DNA of 64,000 bases. It comes from Flavobacterium sp. Lineage in GTDB: Bacteria; Bacteroidota; Bacteroidia; Flavobacteriales; Flavobacteriaceae. The stretch covers positions 1-64,000 of the forward strand of contig NZ_PNNA01000101.1 of assembly GCF_013823965.1 (NCBI RefSeq), read 5' to 3'. Shown here one piece after another: positions 10,600 to 19,479 of the stretch (its first letter is position 1; each line of letters starts with the position of its first letter). The position numbers and the translations under genes are program-made. The notes under the pieces are model-generated. The model was given only the letters and a program-made list of their open reading frames with translations, did no database searches and had not been told where the DNA came from.

Positions 10600-10786
10600 A
10601 ATATCTTTTTATGATTAAGTAAGTAACCGCAATTGAAAGTAGCCAAGCCGAGAAAATGTATATGTAAATGACAGGAAATCCGAAAAGCGGTTTGGAGCTG
10701 TCAAATAAAAGCAAAAGTGGAATATTCAACGCTAATAGCATTAGCATTGAAAGTATTACCAACTTTTGTTCATGTCTCTTTTTCAT
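10592..10786 (-). CDS. Small two-TM hypothetical membrane protein translationally coupled to the symporter-kinase
   Basis: MKKRHEQKLVILSMLMLLALNIPLLLLFDSSKPLFGFPVIYIYIFSAWLLSIAVTYLIIKRYYE; start at internal ATG (10784-10786); overlaps the next gene start by 8 bp. Confidence 0.75.
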   Translation of the reverse strand: MKKRHEQKLVILSMLMLLALNIPLLLLFDSSKPLFGFPVIYIYIFSAWLLSIAVTYLIIKRYYE

Positions 10787-10850
10787 AATCCTAAAAATAC
10801 GCAATCTCCACTATAAAATGTGGAGATTGCTATTTTTTATTTTAATCTAA

Positions 10851-11081
10851 CTATTTGTGTCTTGTTTCGTCGTATTCTCCCATCAAGGCATAGTAGCCAA
10901 AAGTTCCCAATCCGATAACGATTAATGGAGTAAGTACAAAAAGGATGATTATTCCAAATACTAAGTCTTCTTGTTTTCCGGATGCAAATTTTGGCAGTCC
11001 AAATTCGAAGATGCAAAAATAGGCTGCAGCTACTGACAATGCTAGCCAAACCATTCCTAAAGCTCTTTTTAATTGATTCAT
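10851..11081 (-). CDS. Small hypothetical membrane protein
   Basis: 76 aa, two hydrophobic segments (MNQLKRALGMVWLALSVAAAYFCIFEFGLP...IILFVLTPLIVIGLGTFGYYALMGEYDETRHK); lies in the collinear gene cluster 12 bp after the MFS gene. Confidence 0.75.
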   Translation of the reverse strand: MNQLKRALGMVWLALSVAAAYFCIFEFGLPKFASGKQEDLVFGIIILFVLTPLIVIGLGTFGYYALMGEYDETRHK

Positions 11082-11092
11082 GTTGTATGTTT

Positions 11093-12628
11093 TTAGACGT
11101 GAATATTTTTATTGTTATTTTTGATGTAAACCATTCCAATGACAAAACATACCGAGGCAATTATTATTGGATACCAAAGTCCTTCGAGATAATACTCGGC
11201 ATCGCCAGCGTTTTGACCGTTAATTACCAAATAAGTGGAAATGGCAGGAAGCAATCCTCCAAAAATTCCGTTTCCGATGTGATAAGGCAATGACATTGAG
11301 GTGTATCGAATTCTTACCGGGAACATTTCTACCAAGAAAGCAGCGATTGGACCGTAAACCATGGTAACAAATATCACTTGGATGAATACTAAAAGCACTA
11401 ACATCCAACTGTCGCTTGTGTTGATGTTGAGGGTTGTTTTGATTTCTGTTTTTGGTTTTCCATCAACAATCATCGCTTTACCGTTTTCCAAAGGAACTGT
11501 TTTTATTTCAAGAAGCTTGGTTCCATCTGTATACTCTTTGTTTGTGGTATAGATGGAGTCCATCGTTTGCTTTTTGTTTTCTTTTATTTCGGCCACAAGT
11601 TTAGTTTTTTCCACAATTTCGGTTTTGTTTTTTACCGAGGTGGTTTCATACATCGTTTTGTAAATAGGTCTGTAAAGCAAAATGGCCAATAGCATTCCTC
11701 CCATCATGATGTATTTTCTTCCCACTTTGTCGCTCAACCATCCAAAAAGAATGAAAAATGGCGTTCCAAGTACTAAGGCAATTCCAAGTAAAGTATCCAC
11801 TTGTGACGAATCGATTGACATTACGGTTTTCAAGAAACTCATGGCGTAAAATTGGCCTGTGTACCAAACCACGCCTTGTCCCATAGTAGCTCCAAATAAA
11901 GCCAACAATACAAATTTGTAGTTGTAGCGATTTCCGAAACTTTCTTTCAAAGGATTTTTACTTGTGGTTCCTTCGCTTTTGGCTTTGGCAAAAACAGGAG
12001 ATTCTTCCATGTTTTTTCGAATCAAGTACGAGATGAGAACCATAATGATGGAAACCCAAAACGGAACTCTCCATCCCCAAACGTCAAATTGTTCTGGAGT
12101 CAGTAAATTTCGGGTGGCTAGAATTACCATCAACGAAATAAATAAACCTACAGTTGCCGTAGTTTGAATCCAAGAAGTCCAATAGCCTCTTTCGCCAACG
12201 GGTGCATGTTCGGCCACATAAGTTGCAGCTCCTCCATATTCGCCGCCAAGTGCAAGACCTTGAAGCATTCTTAATATTAATACTAATAAAGGCGCCAAAA
12301 ATCCAATGGTTTCATAACTTGGAATACAACCTATTAAAAAAGTGGCTCCACCCATTAAAAGTAAAGTTACCATAAAGGTGTATTTTCTTCCAATTAAATC
12401 ACCCAATCTTCCGAAGAAAAGGGCGCCAAACGGACGAACCACGAAACCTACTGCAAATGTTGCCAATGTTGCCAAAAATGCGGCTGTAGGGTTGTCGGCA
12501 GGGAAAAATTTTGTTGAAATCACGACGGCCAAACTTCCGAAGATGTAGAAGTCATACCATTCAATCATTGTGCCCATTGAGGAAGCGGAAATCACTTTCC
12601 AAATTCCTTTTGTAGATTTTTTAGTCAT
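11093..12628 (-). CDS. MFS transporter, metabolite:H+ symporter (MHS/ProP-ShiA-like) family
   Basis: 511 aa; MGTMIEWYDFYIFGSLAVVIS, GRLGDLIGRKYTF, GWLSDKVGRKYIMMGGM, RIRYTSMSLPYHIGNGIFGGLLP. Confidence 0.9.
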   Translation of the reverse strand: MTKKSTKGIWKVISASSMGTMIEWYDFYIFGSLAVVISTKFFPADNPTAAFLATLATFAVGFVVRPFGALFFGRLGDLIGRKYTFMVTLLLMGGATFLIGCIPSYETIGFLAPLLVLILRMLQGLALGGEYGGAATYVAEHAPVGERGYWTSWIQTTATVGLFISLMVILATRNLLTPEQFDVWGWRVPFWVSIIMVLISYLIRKNMEESPVFAKAKSEGTTSKNPLKESFGNRYNYKFVLLALFGATMGQGVVWYTGQFYAMSFLKTVMSIDSSQVDTLLGIALVLGTPFFILFGWLSDKVGRKYIMMGGMLLAILLYRPIYKTMYETTSVKNKTEIVEKTKLVAEIKENKKQTMDSIYTTNKEYTDGTKLLEIKTVPLENGKAMIVDGKPKTEIKTTLNINTSDSWMLVLLVFIQVIFVTMVYGPIAAFLVEMFPVRIRYTSMSLPYHIGNGIFGGLLPAISTYLVINGQNAGDAEYYLEGLWYPIIIASVCFVIGMVYIKNNNKNIHV

Positions 12629-12653
12629 AAATTAGTTGTTTTTGGTTATTGGT

Positions 12654-13946
12654 TTAAAATAAATATACACAGGAAACCATTGTTCTAAGATTTCCAACAT
12701 CTTTTTTGTTTGTTGTCGCTTTACCGTATAAATCAGCATCTCCCCAGGTCGCAGCGGTATATTCTAATTCTGGAGAAACCCTGAATTTGTTTTTCTTGAA
12801 ATCGACTCTCCCTGAAACTCGCCATACATTATCTACAACTCTTGATCCCGTAAGTCCTCTCATGTAGATGGAATTTAATGCGGTTGCAGCAGTATTGGCT
12901 CCATTGTTTTTTGAATTTCCAAAGAAGAAGCCTGGCGCAATGGATTTTCCGTTGCTCGCAATGTCAACCCAAAAAGAAGTGGTTTTTGTAGGGTCATAAG
13001 ATTGGATTCCAGCGGTGGTGGTTCCTGTAAAACCTCCCAGCATAACCAAGTTGTTCATATTTCCGCCAGAGATTCCATAAGCTTTAATGATAACTTTATC
13101 ATTTGAATATTTGGCATAGCCAAATACGGAAGAACTGTTTACTTTTTCTGTCGTAACAAGGTTGCTTGCGCTAACGGTCAAAGGTTGCATGGATTTGTAT
13201 TCAACTCCAGCGCCTAAAAACACGTTTTTTCCTTTGTATTGAAGTTGTGCGTTTAATGAAGGTAAAGCAGAGTTGATGGATGAAGAATTTTGAGAGCCTG
13301 GACCAGGAGCCGTAAACTCTCTTTCTTTAAAAGCCGTGAACGTTGCCGAAAGTTCTTTGGTGAAATTTTGTTTCAATTTAACTTGGGAGGCCCATCCAAA
13401 AACATTAAACAGGATTCCGGTATTAAAGTTTTCAACCCCTGGAAAAACTTCTGGAATAAAAGTAGGATACCAAGTTTGTCCCATTGTCAATGAGGTTTTA
13501 GACCAATCCATGTTTACAAAAGCATGTCTTAATCTAAAAAGTCCAATTGTGCTTGTGGTTGCTGTTTCAGAGTTTCCGAAGAAATCGCCTTCAAGAGTTC
13601 CGCTCATTTTTGCACCCCAAACATCAGGACCTTTAACTTTGACACCCAATCTTGAAGTAATAGCCAAAAAATTTGATTGTCCAACGGCGTTTATGTCCTT
13701 GCCATTGGCATCAAGTGCCACATCTAAAGGGTAAAGATTTAGTTGTTCTTCTCTAACCTGGGCGCTTTTTCTGGTGTCCCAAATATAATCAGTTCGTATA
13801 AAGCCATAAAGGCTTACATCCCATTCTTTTGCTTGAACAGTTGGAGCGGCAGGAACCACGACTGGAGTTGAAGTAGCTGTTGGTGTTTGAGAATATCCTT
13901 TTATGGAAGCAATTCCGATTAAAAGAACAACGTAAATTTTTTTCAT
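12654..13946 (-). CDS. Outer membrane porin-like protein (DcaP-like)
   Basis: 430 aa; signal peptide MKKIYVVLLIGIASIKGYSQ; DVSLYGFIRTDYIWDTRKS...; MGQTWYPTFIPEVFPGVENFNTG; beta-rich with terminal aromatic (VYLF). Confidence 0.7.
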   Translation of the reverse strand: MKKIYVVLLIGIASIKGYSQTPTATSTPVVVPAAPTVQAKEWDVSLYGFIRTDYIWDTRKSAQVREEQLNLYPLDVALDANGKDINAVGQSNFLAITSRLGVKVKGPDVWGAKMSGTLEGDFFGNSETATTSTIGLFRLRHAFVNMDWSKTSLTMGQTWYPTFIPEVFPGVENFNTGILFNVFGWASQVKLKQNFTKELSATFTAFKEREFTAPGPGSQNSSSINSALPSLNAQLQYKGKNVFLGAGVEYKSMQPLTVSASNLVTTEKVNSSSVFGYAKYSNDKVIIKAYGISGGNMNNLVMLGGFTGTTTAGIQSYDPTKTTSFWVDIASNGKSIAPGFFFGNSKNNGANTAATALNSIYMRGLTGSRVVDNVWRVSGRVDFKKNKFRVSPELEYTAATWGDADLYGKATTNKKDVGNLRTMVSCVYLF

Positions 13947-14054
13947 GATGAATCAGAATTTGGTTGGTTATCTGGATTGGTTTTAACAGTGCCAAAGTCT
14001 GATTTTTTATTTGATTAAAAAAATATTGATATATTTATATGTAAACTAATATAG

Positions 14055-14474
14055 TTAATCCTTGAATCGTTCCCATTTTATTAGCATAAACTTGTCGCCA
14101 AGTTCAGTTATTATCATTCCGGCTCCCGAAAGTAATTCTTTGTTTTTAAGGTATTCCACCAGTTCCATATGGTTAAAAATCTTGTAAGTAGGATGGTAAT
14201 TGGTTTGCGAAGGTTTCTTGATGTTAAAGGTCCTTACCCAATTGCTGACAGTAACGTGTGAAACCCCGATAATCCGCTCGATTTCTCTATAACTCAGTCC
14301 TTCGAGATACAGTTGCAGTGCTTTGGTAACATAGTAATCGTCTATCTTTTTTCCTATTTTATTGACCGTAAAAAAGTAGTTGCATTTTTTACACAAATAC
14401 CTTTGTTTGTTGTTGATTACGCCACTTTTTACGATATGATTGTTTTGGCATTTCGGACAGGATAAAATCTCCAT
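14055..14474 (-). CDS. Zinc-ribbon plus HTH protein resembling IS1 InsA; possible domesticated transposase-derived regulator
   Basis: Start chosen at MEILSCPKC (cat at 14472-14474). CPKCQNNHIVKSGVINNKQRYLCKKCNYFFTVNK zinc ribbon and YLEGLSYREIERIIGVSHVTVSNWVRTF HTH. No InsB/DDE catalytic partner adjacent. Confidence 0.75.
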   Translation of the reverse strand: MEILSCPKCQNNHIVKSGVINNKQRYLCKKCNYFFTVNKIGKKIDDYYVTKALQLYLEGLSYREIERIIGVSHVTVSNWVRTFNIKKPSQTNYHPTYKIFNHMELVEYLKNKELLSGAGMIITELGDKFMLIKWERFKD

Positions 14475-14778
14475 ATATATAATTTTTGCATAAATATAGT
14501 AAATTTGCAAATATGTTTATTTGAATTTCACAATTAATAGATAATAAAATTATGATACACGTATTTTTATTGGTAAATTCATACGATTTTAATAAGTTTA
14601 TGTGGTTTTTGTAAAGAGGGCGGAATCAGTTTTACGGAATTACAAAAGTTGTGGATTGTTTTGTGTTTTCTAAAGGTGAACCCTGTTTGATTTTTTTGAG
14701 AAAGAAATGCAAATCGAAACAGCAGAGTGAAAAATGGCTTAAAAAATCTATATTTACAAATCTTTAAATTAAAAACCC

Positions 14779-15894
14779 ATGTATAAAATCTGTCCGCTTT
14801 TAGTTTTCTTTTTTCTTTTAAATTGCAGAGCACAAGATAAACCGAACCTGCTTCCGATAGCAGATGAGGTTGTGAATTACAAGATTGAACAGGTTGCCAC
14901 AGGAATTTCCATTCCGTGGGGCATGGTTATGTTGCCGGATGGAACTTTGCTTGTGACAGAAAAAAGCGGCATTCTTTTTCATGTCAAGAATGGCGTTAAC
15001 ACCGAGGTGAAAAACGTTCCTAAAGTGTATTCTCGAGGTCAGGGAGGGTTGCTGGATATTGTTTTGCATCCTGATTATGAAAAAAATGGCTGGATTTACA
15101 TCAGCTTTTCATCACAAGATGTGGAGGGCGAAGGAGGAAACACAAAATTAATTCGGGCAAAATTAGTTGACGACAGTTTGACCGAAATTCAAGATTTGTA
15201 CAAAGGCACCCCAAATACGACCGGTCCAAATCATTTTGGTTCTCGAATCGCTTTTGACAACGAAGGCTATCTTTATTTTAGCATTGGCGAAAGGGATAAA
15301 AAATTTGTCAACCCTCAAGACGTTAAAATCGATGGAGGAAAAATATATCGTTTACATGACGACGGGAGAATTCCTGCCGACAATCCATTTGTGGGACAAG
15401 CTGGAGCAAAGGAAGCTATTTTTTCTTACGGACACCGCAATCCGCAAGGGCTGGCCAAGCATCCGGCAACGGGCTTGATTTGGTCTCACGAGCACGGTCC
15501 GCAAGGAGGTGACGAAATCAACATCATCAAAAAAGGAGCTAATTATGGTTGGCCCGTAATCACTTACGGGATTAATTATGATGGCAAAATCATAAGCGAT
15601 ATCACTGAAAAGGAAGGAATGGAACAACCGCTTCATTATTGGCTTCCCTCTATCGCGCCTTGTGGGATGACTTTTGTTACCAGTGATCGTTATCCGGATT
15701 GGAAAGGACATTTGCTTGTTGGTGCCTTGAAATTCAAATACTTGGAGCTGCTTAAAATCAAGGATAATAAAGTGATAAGCAGACAAAAAATCGCTACTGA
15801 TATTGGTCGTTTAAGAAACGTGATTCAAGGCAGTGACGGTTATATTTATATGGCGGTGGAACAAAAAGGGATTTTTCGAATTATACCAAATTAA
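14779..15894 (+). CDS. PQQ-dependent sugar dehydrogenase family (aldose/sorbosone dehydrogenase-like), probable lipoprotein
   Basis: 371 aa; MYKICPLLVFFFLLNCRAQ lipobox-like; IPWGMVMLPDGTLLVTEKSG, GHRNPQGLAKHPATGLIWSHEHGPQGGDEINIIKKGANYGWP. Confidence 0.92.
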   Translation: MYKICPLLVFFFLLNCRAQDKPNLLPIADEVVNYKIEQVATGISIPWGMVMLPDGTLLVTEKSGILFHVKNGVNTEVKNVPKVYSRGQGGLLDIVLHPDYEKNGWIYISFSSQDVEGEGGNTKLIRAKLVDDSLTEIQDLYKGTPNTTGPNHFGSRIAFDNEGYLYFSIGERDKKFVNPQDVKIDGGKIYRLHDDGRIPADNPFVGQAGAKEAIFSYGHRNPQGLAKHPATGLIWSHEHGPQGGDEINIIKKGANYGWPVITYGINYDGKIISDITEKEGMEQPLHYWLPSIAPCGMTFVTSDRYPDWKGHLLVGALKFKYLELLKIKDNKVISRQKIATDIGRLRNVIQGSDGYIYMAVEQKGIFRIIPN

Positions 15895-15897
15895 TGC

Positions 15898-16356
15898 ATG
15901 GTTTTTAATAAATTATATTTTTGGATTAGTCCAATTTTACTCGGATTTTTTTATACAAGTTTAACCAGTTCAATTTCAAACCAAAATATTGACATACAAT
16001 ATGTATATCAAGAAAAAGCAAAATTGCAGCAAAGTATTAGCAGGGGAAATGATATTTATGTTGATTTCTGCATGCAATGTCATTTGGCAAACGGAAAAGG
16101 AGATTTGGTTAATATTCCGCCGCTTGACGGTTCTGATTGGCTTACAAAAAAAAGAAAATTAAGCATCCAGTCCGTAAAGTTTGGACAGAACGGGCCAATT
16201 ACGGTCAATGGCAAAAAGTTTAACAACATAATGCCTCCGTTAGGTCTTTCGAATCAAGAAGTAGCCGATGTAATGAATTACATCATGAATTCCTGGAGCA
16301 ACAAGCAAAAGAAAATGGTTACAATTGAAGAGGTTGCGGCTGTGGATAAGTTGTAA
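15898..16356 (+). CDS. c-type cytochrome
   Basis: CMQCH haem-binding motif, MPPLGLSNQEVADVMNYIMNSW distal Met region; 3 bp after the sugar dehydrogenase. Confidence 0.9.
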   Translation: MVFNKLYFWISPILLGFFYTSLTSSISNQNIDIQYVYQEKAKLQQSISRGNDIYVDFCMQCHLANGKGDLVNIPPLDGSDWLTKKRKLSIQSVKFGQNGPITVNGKKFNNIMPPLGLSNQEVADVMNYIMNSWSNKQKKMVTIEEVAAVDKL

Positions 16357-16462
16357 TCTGGGTTCAAGTGTAAATTTATTTTATCCCAGAGACTTTTGTT
16401 GGTTCCATAATCTCAGGTTAAAATAATAGATTACAATACAAAAACCGTACAGTTCATAAATC

Positions 16463-16504
16463 AAAAAATCCCTGAAGCCTTATTTTATAAAGGATTAGGG
16501 ATTT
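16463..16504 (-). terminator. Probable tRNA-Phe transcript terminator
   Basis: aaatccct...agggattt inverted repeat with inner ccttat/ataaagg, T-rich on both strands, just 3' of the tRNA on the minus strand. Confidence 0.6.
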
Positions 16505-16509
16505 TTTTG

Positions 16510-16582
16510 TGGTACCTCCAGGGATCGAACCAGGGACACATGGATTTTCAGTCCATTGCTCTACCATCTGAGCTAAGGTACC
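16510..16582 (-). tRNA. tRNA-Phe(GAA)
   Basis: Reverse complement GGTACCTTAGCTCAGATGGTAGAGCAATGGACTGAAAATCCATGTGTCCCTGGTTCGATCCCTGGAGGTACCA: 7-bp acceptor, D-arm, anticodon stem ATGGA/TCCAT with loop CTGAAAA, T-arm GGTTCGATCC. Confidence 0.96.
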
Positions 16583-16679
16583 TCGCTAATGCGGGTGCAA
16601 ATATAGGATGATTTTTAATTTATCCAAAACAAATTTTAAAAAAAATCAATTCGTACCTTCGCATTATTAAAGATAAATT

Positions 16680-17414
16680 ATGATTCTAGCTGTCGATATT
16701 GGAAATACCAGAATTAAAGGTGCTGTATTTGAGGATGCTACCCTTTTGGAAAATTTTGTTTTTTTGAAAACGGAACTTCAAAAAAATATTCAAAATATTT
16801 TGGAAAAACACAAAAATATAACCCATTTAGTGGTTGCATCGGTTTCTGATGTCGAAAAACAATCCTTTTCTCTCTTTGAAAAAGACGTAAACATTCATTT
16901 TCTTTCGAACAATGATTCTTTCCCGTTTGTCAATTGCTATGAAACGCCAAAAACATTGGGAATTGACCGATTGGTACTTGCAACAGGAGCAACACTCCAG
17001 TTTCCTGGGCAAAATCGATTGGTTGTTGATGCAGGAACGTGCGTTACCTATGATTTTATTGACGAAAACAACAACTATTTGGGCGGCGCCATCTCACCAG
17101 GATTAAAATTAAGATACGAAGCCTTGCATCATTTTACGGCAAAACTTCCGTTGTTGTCACTGCAAAGTCCTCAACATTTAATTGGAAATTCAACGGCTGA
17201 ATCCATTCATTCCGGTGTGGTAAATGGACTTGCTTTTGAAATAGATGGCGTCATCAATCAATATAAAGCGCAATTTTCAAACTTTATAATAATTTTAACG
17301 GGTGGAGACACAGAATTTTTGGCTAAACGATTAAAAAATACCATATTTGCCAATTCAAATTTCCTTCTCGAAAGTTTGAATCAAACATTTCAATATAAAA
17401 TCAAAAATGATTAA
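16680..17414 (+). CDS. coaX: Type III pantothenate kinase
   Basis: MILAVDIGNTRIKGAVFE, TLGIDRLVLATGA, VVDAGTCVTYDFID, GGAISPGLKLRYEALHHFTAKLP. Confidence 0.95.
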   Translation: MILAVDIGNTRIKGAVFEDATLLENFVFLKTELQKNIQNILEKHKNITHLVVASVSDVEKQSFSLFEKDVNIHFLSNNDSFPFVNCYETPKTLGIDRLVLATGATLQFPGQNRLVVDAGTCVTYDFIDENNNYLGGAISPGLKLRYEALHHFTAKLPLLSLQSPQHLIGNSTAESIHSGVVNGLAFEIDGVINQYKAQFSNFIIILTGGDTEFLAKRLKNTIFANSNFLLESLNQTFQYKIKND

Positions 17415-18657
17415 AAAAATTTTAATAAGCGCCTGCTTGTTTTTATCACTTGTTTCTTATTCTCAAGAAGGAACCTCGTCACCTTACTCTTTTTATGGAA
17501 TAGGCGAGACAAAATTTAGCGGTACACTTGAAAATCGCTCCATGGCTGGATTGTCAATAGCCCAAGACAGTACTCATATTAATTTGCAAAACCCGGCAAG
17601 TTACGCAAACTTAAGATGGACTGCTTTTGCAATTGGAGGAAGTACGAATAAAACAAAACAAAAAACCGCCACCGAGTCAGGAAGTGCCCAAAAAACGACA
17701 TTGGACTATTTGGCTTTAGGCATCCCGATGAAAAAATTTGGGGCTGCTTTTGGTATAATTCCATACTCTTCAGTTGGGTATAGAATACAAAACAACACTA
17801 CAGACGACACCCAAAACAATAAACGTTTTAACGGTTGGGGAGGTTTGAATAGGGTTTTCCTGGGTTTTGGATATAAAATAACTTCAAATTGGAATGTTGG
17901 TGTCAATGCCTATTATAACTTTGGAAAAATTCAAACCAACAGTTTGGAATTTATTCCTTACGTGCCAATTGGCTCACGTGAATTGAATATCGCCACATTA
18001 TCAGGGATGAATTACAACATTGGGATGATGTACAAAACTAAAATCAACAAAAAACTGTCCTTGTTCAGTGGTGTGTATTATACTCCATCGAGCACTTTGA
18101 AGTCCGAAAACACCAGAAATATTGAAACGGTAAGTTACAATTCAAGTTTCGATTTGCAAGTTGTGGATACTTTGGCAGTTCAAATCTCTAAAAAGGATTT
18201 GAAATTAGCCCAAAAATGGTCCTTTGGCGCAGGAGTTGGAGATTCCAAGAAATGGCTTGTAGGTGCAGAAATTTCCCTTCAAGATGTGGGTGAATTGGCA
18301 AATAATTACAATGCCTTGGACAATGTGGTTTATGGTAAAAATGAAAAATACAGCATAGGTGGTTATTATACTCCTAACCCAAGTCCTTATTCCAATTATT
18401 TCAAAAGAATTACTTATAGAGGAGGTTTTAAATATGAAAAAACGGGACTTATAATCAATTCACAATCCATAAATGATGTCGGAATGACCTTTGGGGCGGG
18501 ATTGCCCATAACAGGTTCCTTGTCCAATGTAAACGTAGGCTTGGAAATTGGGAAAAAAGGAACAACAAATGCCGGTTTGGTTCAAGAAAATTATTTCGTT
18601 GTAAATCTGAGTTTTTCTTTGAGTGATAAATGGTTTGTCAAAAGAAAATTCAATTAA
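17407..18657 (+). CDS. Putative outer membrane beta-barrel protein
   Basis: Signal peptide MIKKILISACLFLSLVSYSQ; SPYSFYGIGETKFSGTLENRSMAGLSIA; beta-rich; overlaps coaX by 8 bp. Confidence 0.75.
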   Translation: MIKKILISACLFLSLVSYSQEGTSSPYSFYGIGETKFSGTLENRSMAGLSIAQDSTHINLQNPASYANLRWTAFAIGGSTNKTKQKTATESGSAQKTTLDYLALGIPMKKFGAAFGIIPYSSVGYRIQNNTTDDTQNNKRFNGWGGLNRVFLGFGYKITSNWNVGVNAYYNFGKIQTNSLEFIPYVPIGSRELNIATLSGMNYNIGMMYKTKINKKLSLFSGVYYTPSSTLKSENTRNIETVSYNSSFDLQVVDTLAVQISKKDLKLAQKWSFGAGVGDSKKWLVGAEISLQDVGELANNYNALDNVVYGKNEKYSIGGYYTPNPSPYSNYFKRITYRGGFKYEKTGLIINSQSINDVGMTFGAGLPITGSLSNVNVGLEIGKKGTTNAGLVQENYFVVNLSFSLSDKWFVKRKFN

Positions 18658-18709
18658 AATCCAATTCCGCTTTCCTGTTAATCAACAACTGCTTTGCTAA
18701 GTTTAAAGT

Positions 18710-19264
18710 ATGACTTTATTAAAAAAATACCGAATCCTGATGCCTGTTTTGGTTGTGGCCACAACGCTGTTTGTTGGGTGTGAAAGTAATTTTAAGGAAG
18801 TGCAGAAAATCAATTTCTCGGAGTTTGTGCCCAGCGGCGAAGCCGACAAAATAAACCTGAAGTATACGGATTCCGGTCGAATAACGGCCATATTGGTCAG
18901 TCCAAAAATGCGGGAGTTTGCCAGTGTGGATTTCCCTTTTACGGAATTTCCAAAAGGAATTGACGTGACATTATACGACGCCAAAGGAAAAAGAACCTTC
19001 ATTAAATCTGATTATGCCACTTCGTACAAGTTCACCAACATTATTGATTTAAAGGGAAACGTGAAAATAACTTCTCAAGACGGGCAAATTCTGGAAACCG
19101 AACAATTGTATTTCGACCAAAAAAACGAATGGTTTTTTACAGAAAAAGACTTTAAATTTACAGACCCAAAAGGAGTTTCAAACGGACATGGAATCGATTT
19201 CAGCAAGGATTTCAAAGTTATTAATTCACAAAGAATTGCTGGCGAACTAGAATCTTCCGATTAA
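18710..19264 (+). CDS. lptC: LPS export ABC transporter periplasmic protein LptC
   Basis: Lipoprotein-like N-terminus (VATTLFVGCESNFKEV); TDSGRITAILVSPKMREF, LKGNVKITSQDGQILETEQLYFDQKNEWFFTEKDF. Confidence 0.85.
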   Translation: MTLLKKYRILMPVLVVATTLFVGCESNFKEVQKINFSEFVPSGEADKINLKYTDSGRITAILVSPKMREFASVDFPFTEFPKGIDVTLYDAKGKRTFIKSDYATSYKFTNIIDLKGNVKITSQDGQILETEQLYFDQKNEWFFTEKDFKFTDPKGVSNGHGIDFSKDFKVINSQRIAGELESSD

Positions 19265-19281
19265 TTTTATACATTTATATT

Positions 19282-19476
19282 ATGAATTACCTTAAATACA
19301 CACAATACATATACCTGGTAGCGGCCGTTTTTTTTACGATTAGAGCCGTGGAAATTTGGGATCAAGACAACGACCAACATTTTCTTTTTCTGGGAATCGC
19401 TGTCCTTTCCGTTTTTATGTTCTTCTTTAGACGAAGATTTTCAAAGAAATTTGAAGATAGAAACGAGAAACCCTAA
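19282..19476 (+). CDS. Small hypothetical membrane protein
   Basis: 64 aa, two TM segments, positioned between lptC and the CorC-like gene on the same strand. Confidence 0.7.
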   Translation: MNYLKYTQYIYLVAAVFFTIRAVEIWDQDNDQHFLFLGIAVLSVFMFFFRRRFSKKFEDRNEKP

Positions 19477-19479
19477 TTT

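Noticed and set aside
14055-14474. Intact IS1-type insertion sequence
   Set aside because: No InsB/DDE gene, no visible terminal inverted repeats or target duplication; single zinc-ribbon/HTH gene only.
16510-16582. tRNA-Phe as an integration site for a mobile island
   Set aside because: No integrase, no direct repeat of the tRNA 3' end, and flanking genes are core (coaX, cytochrome c).
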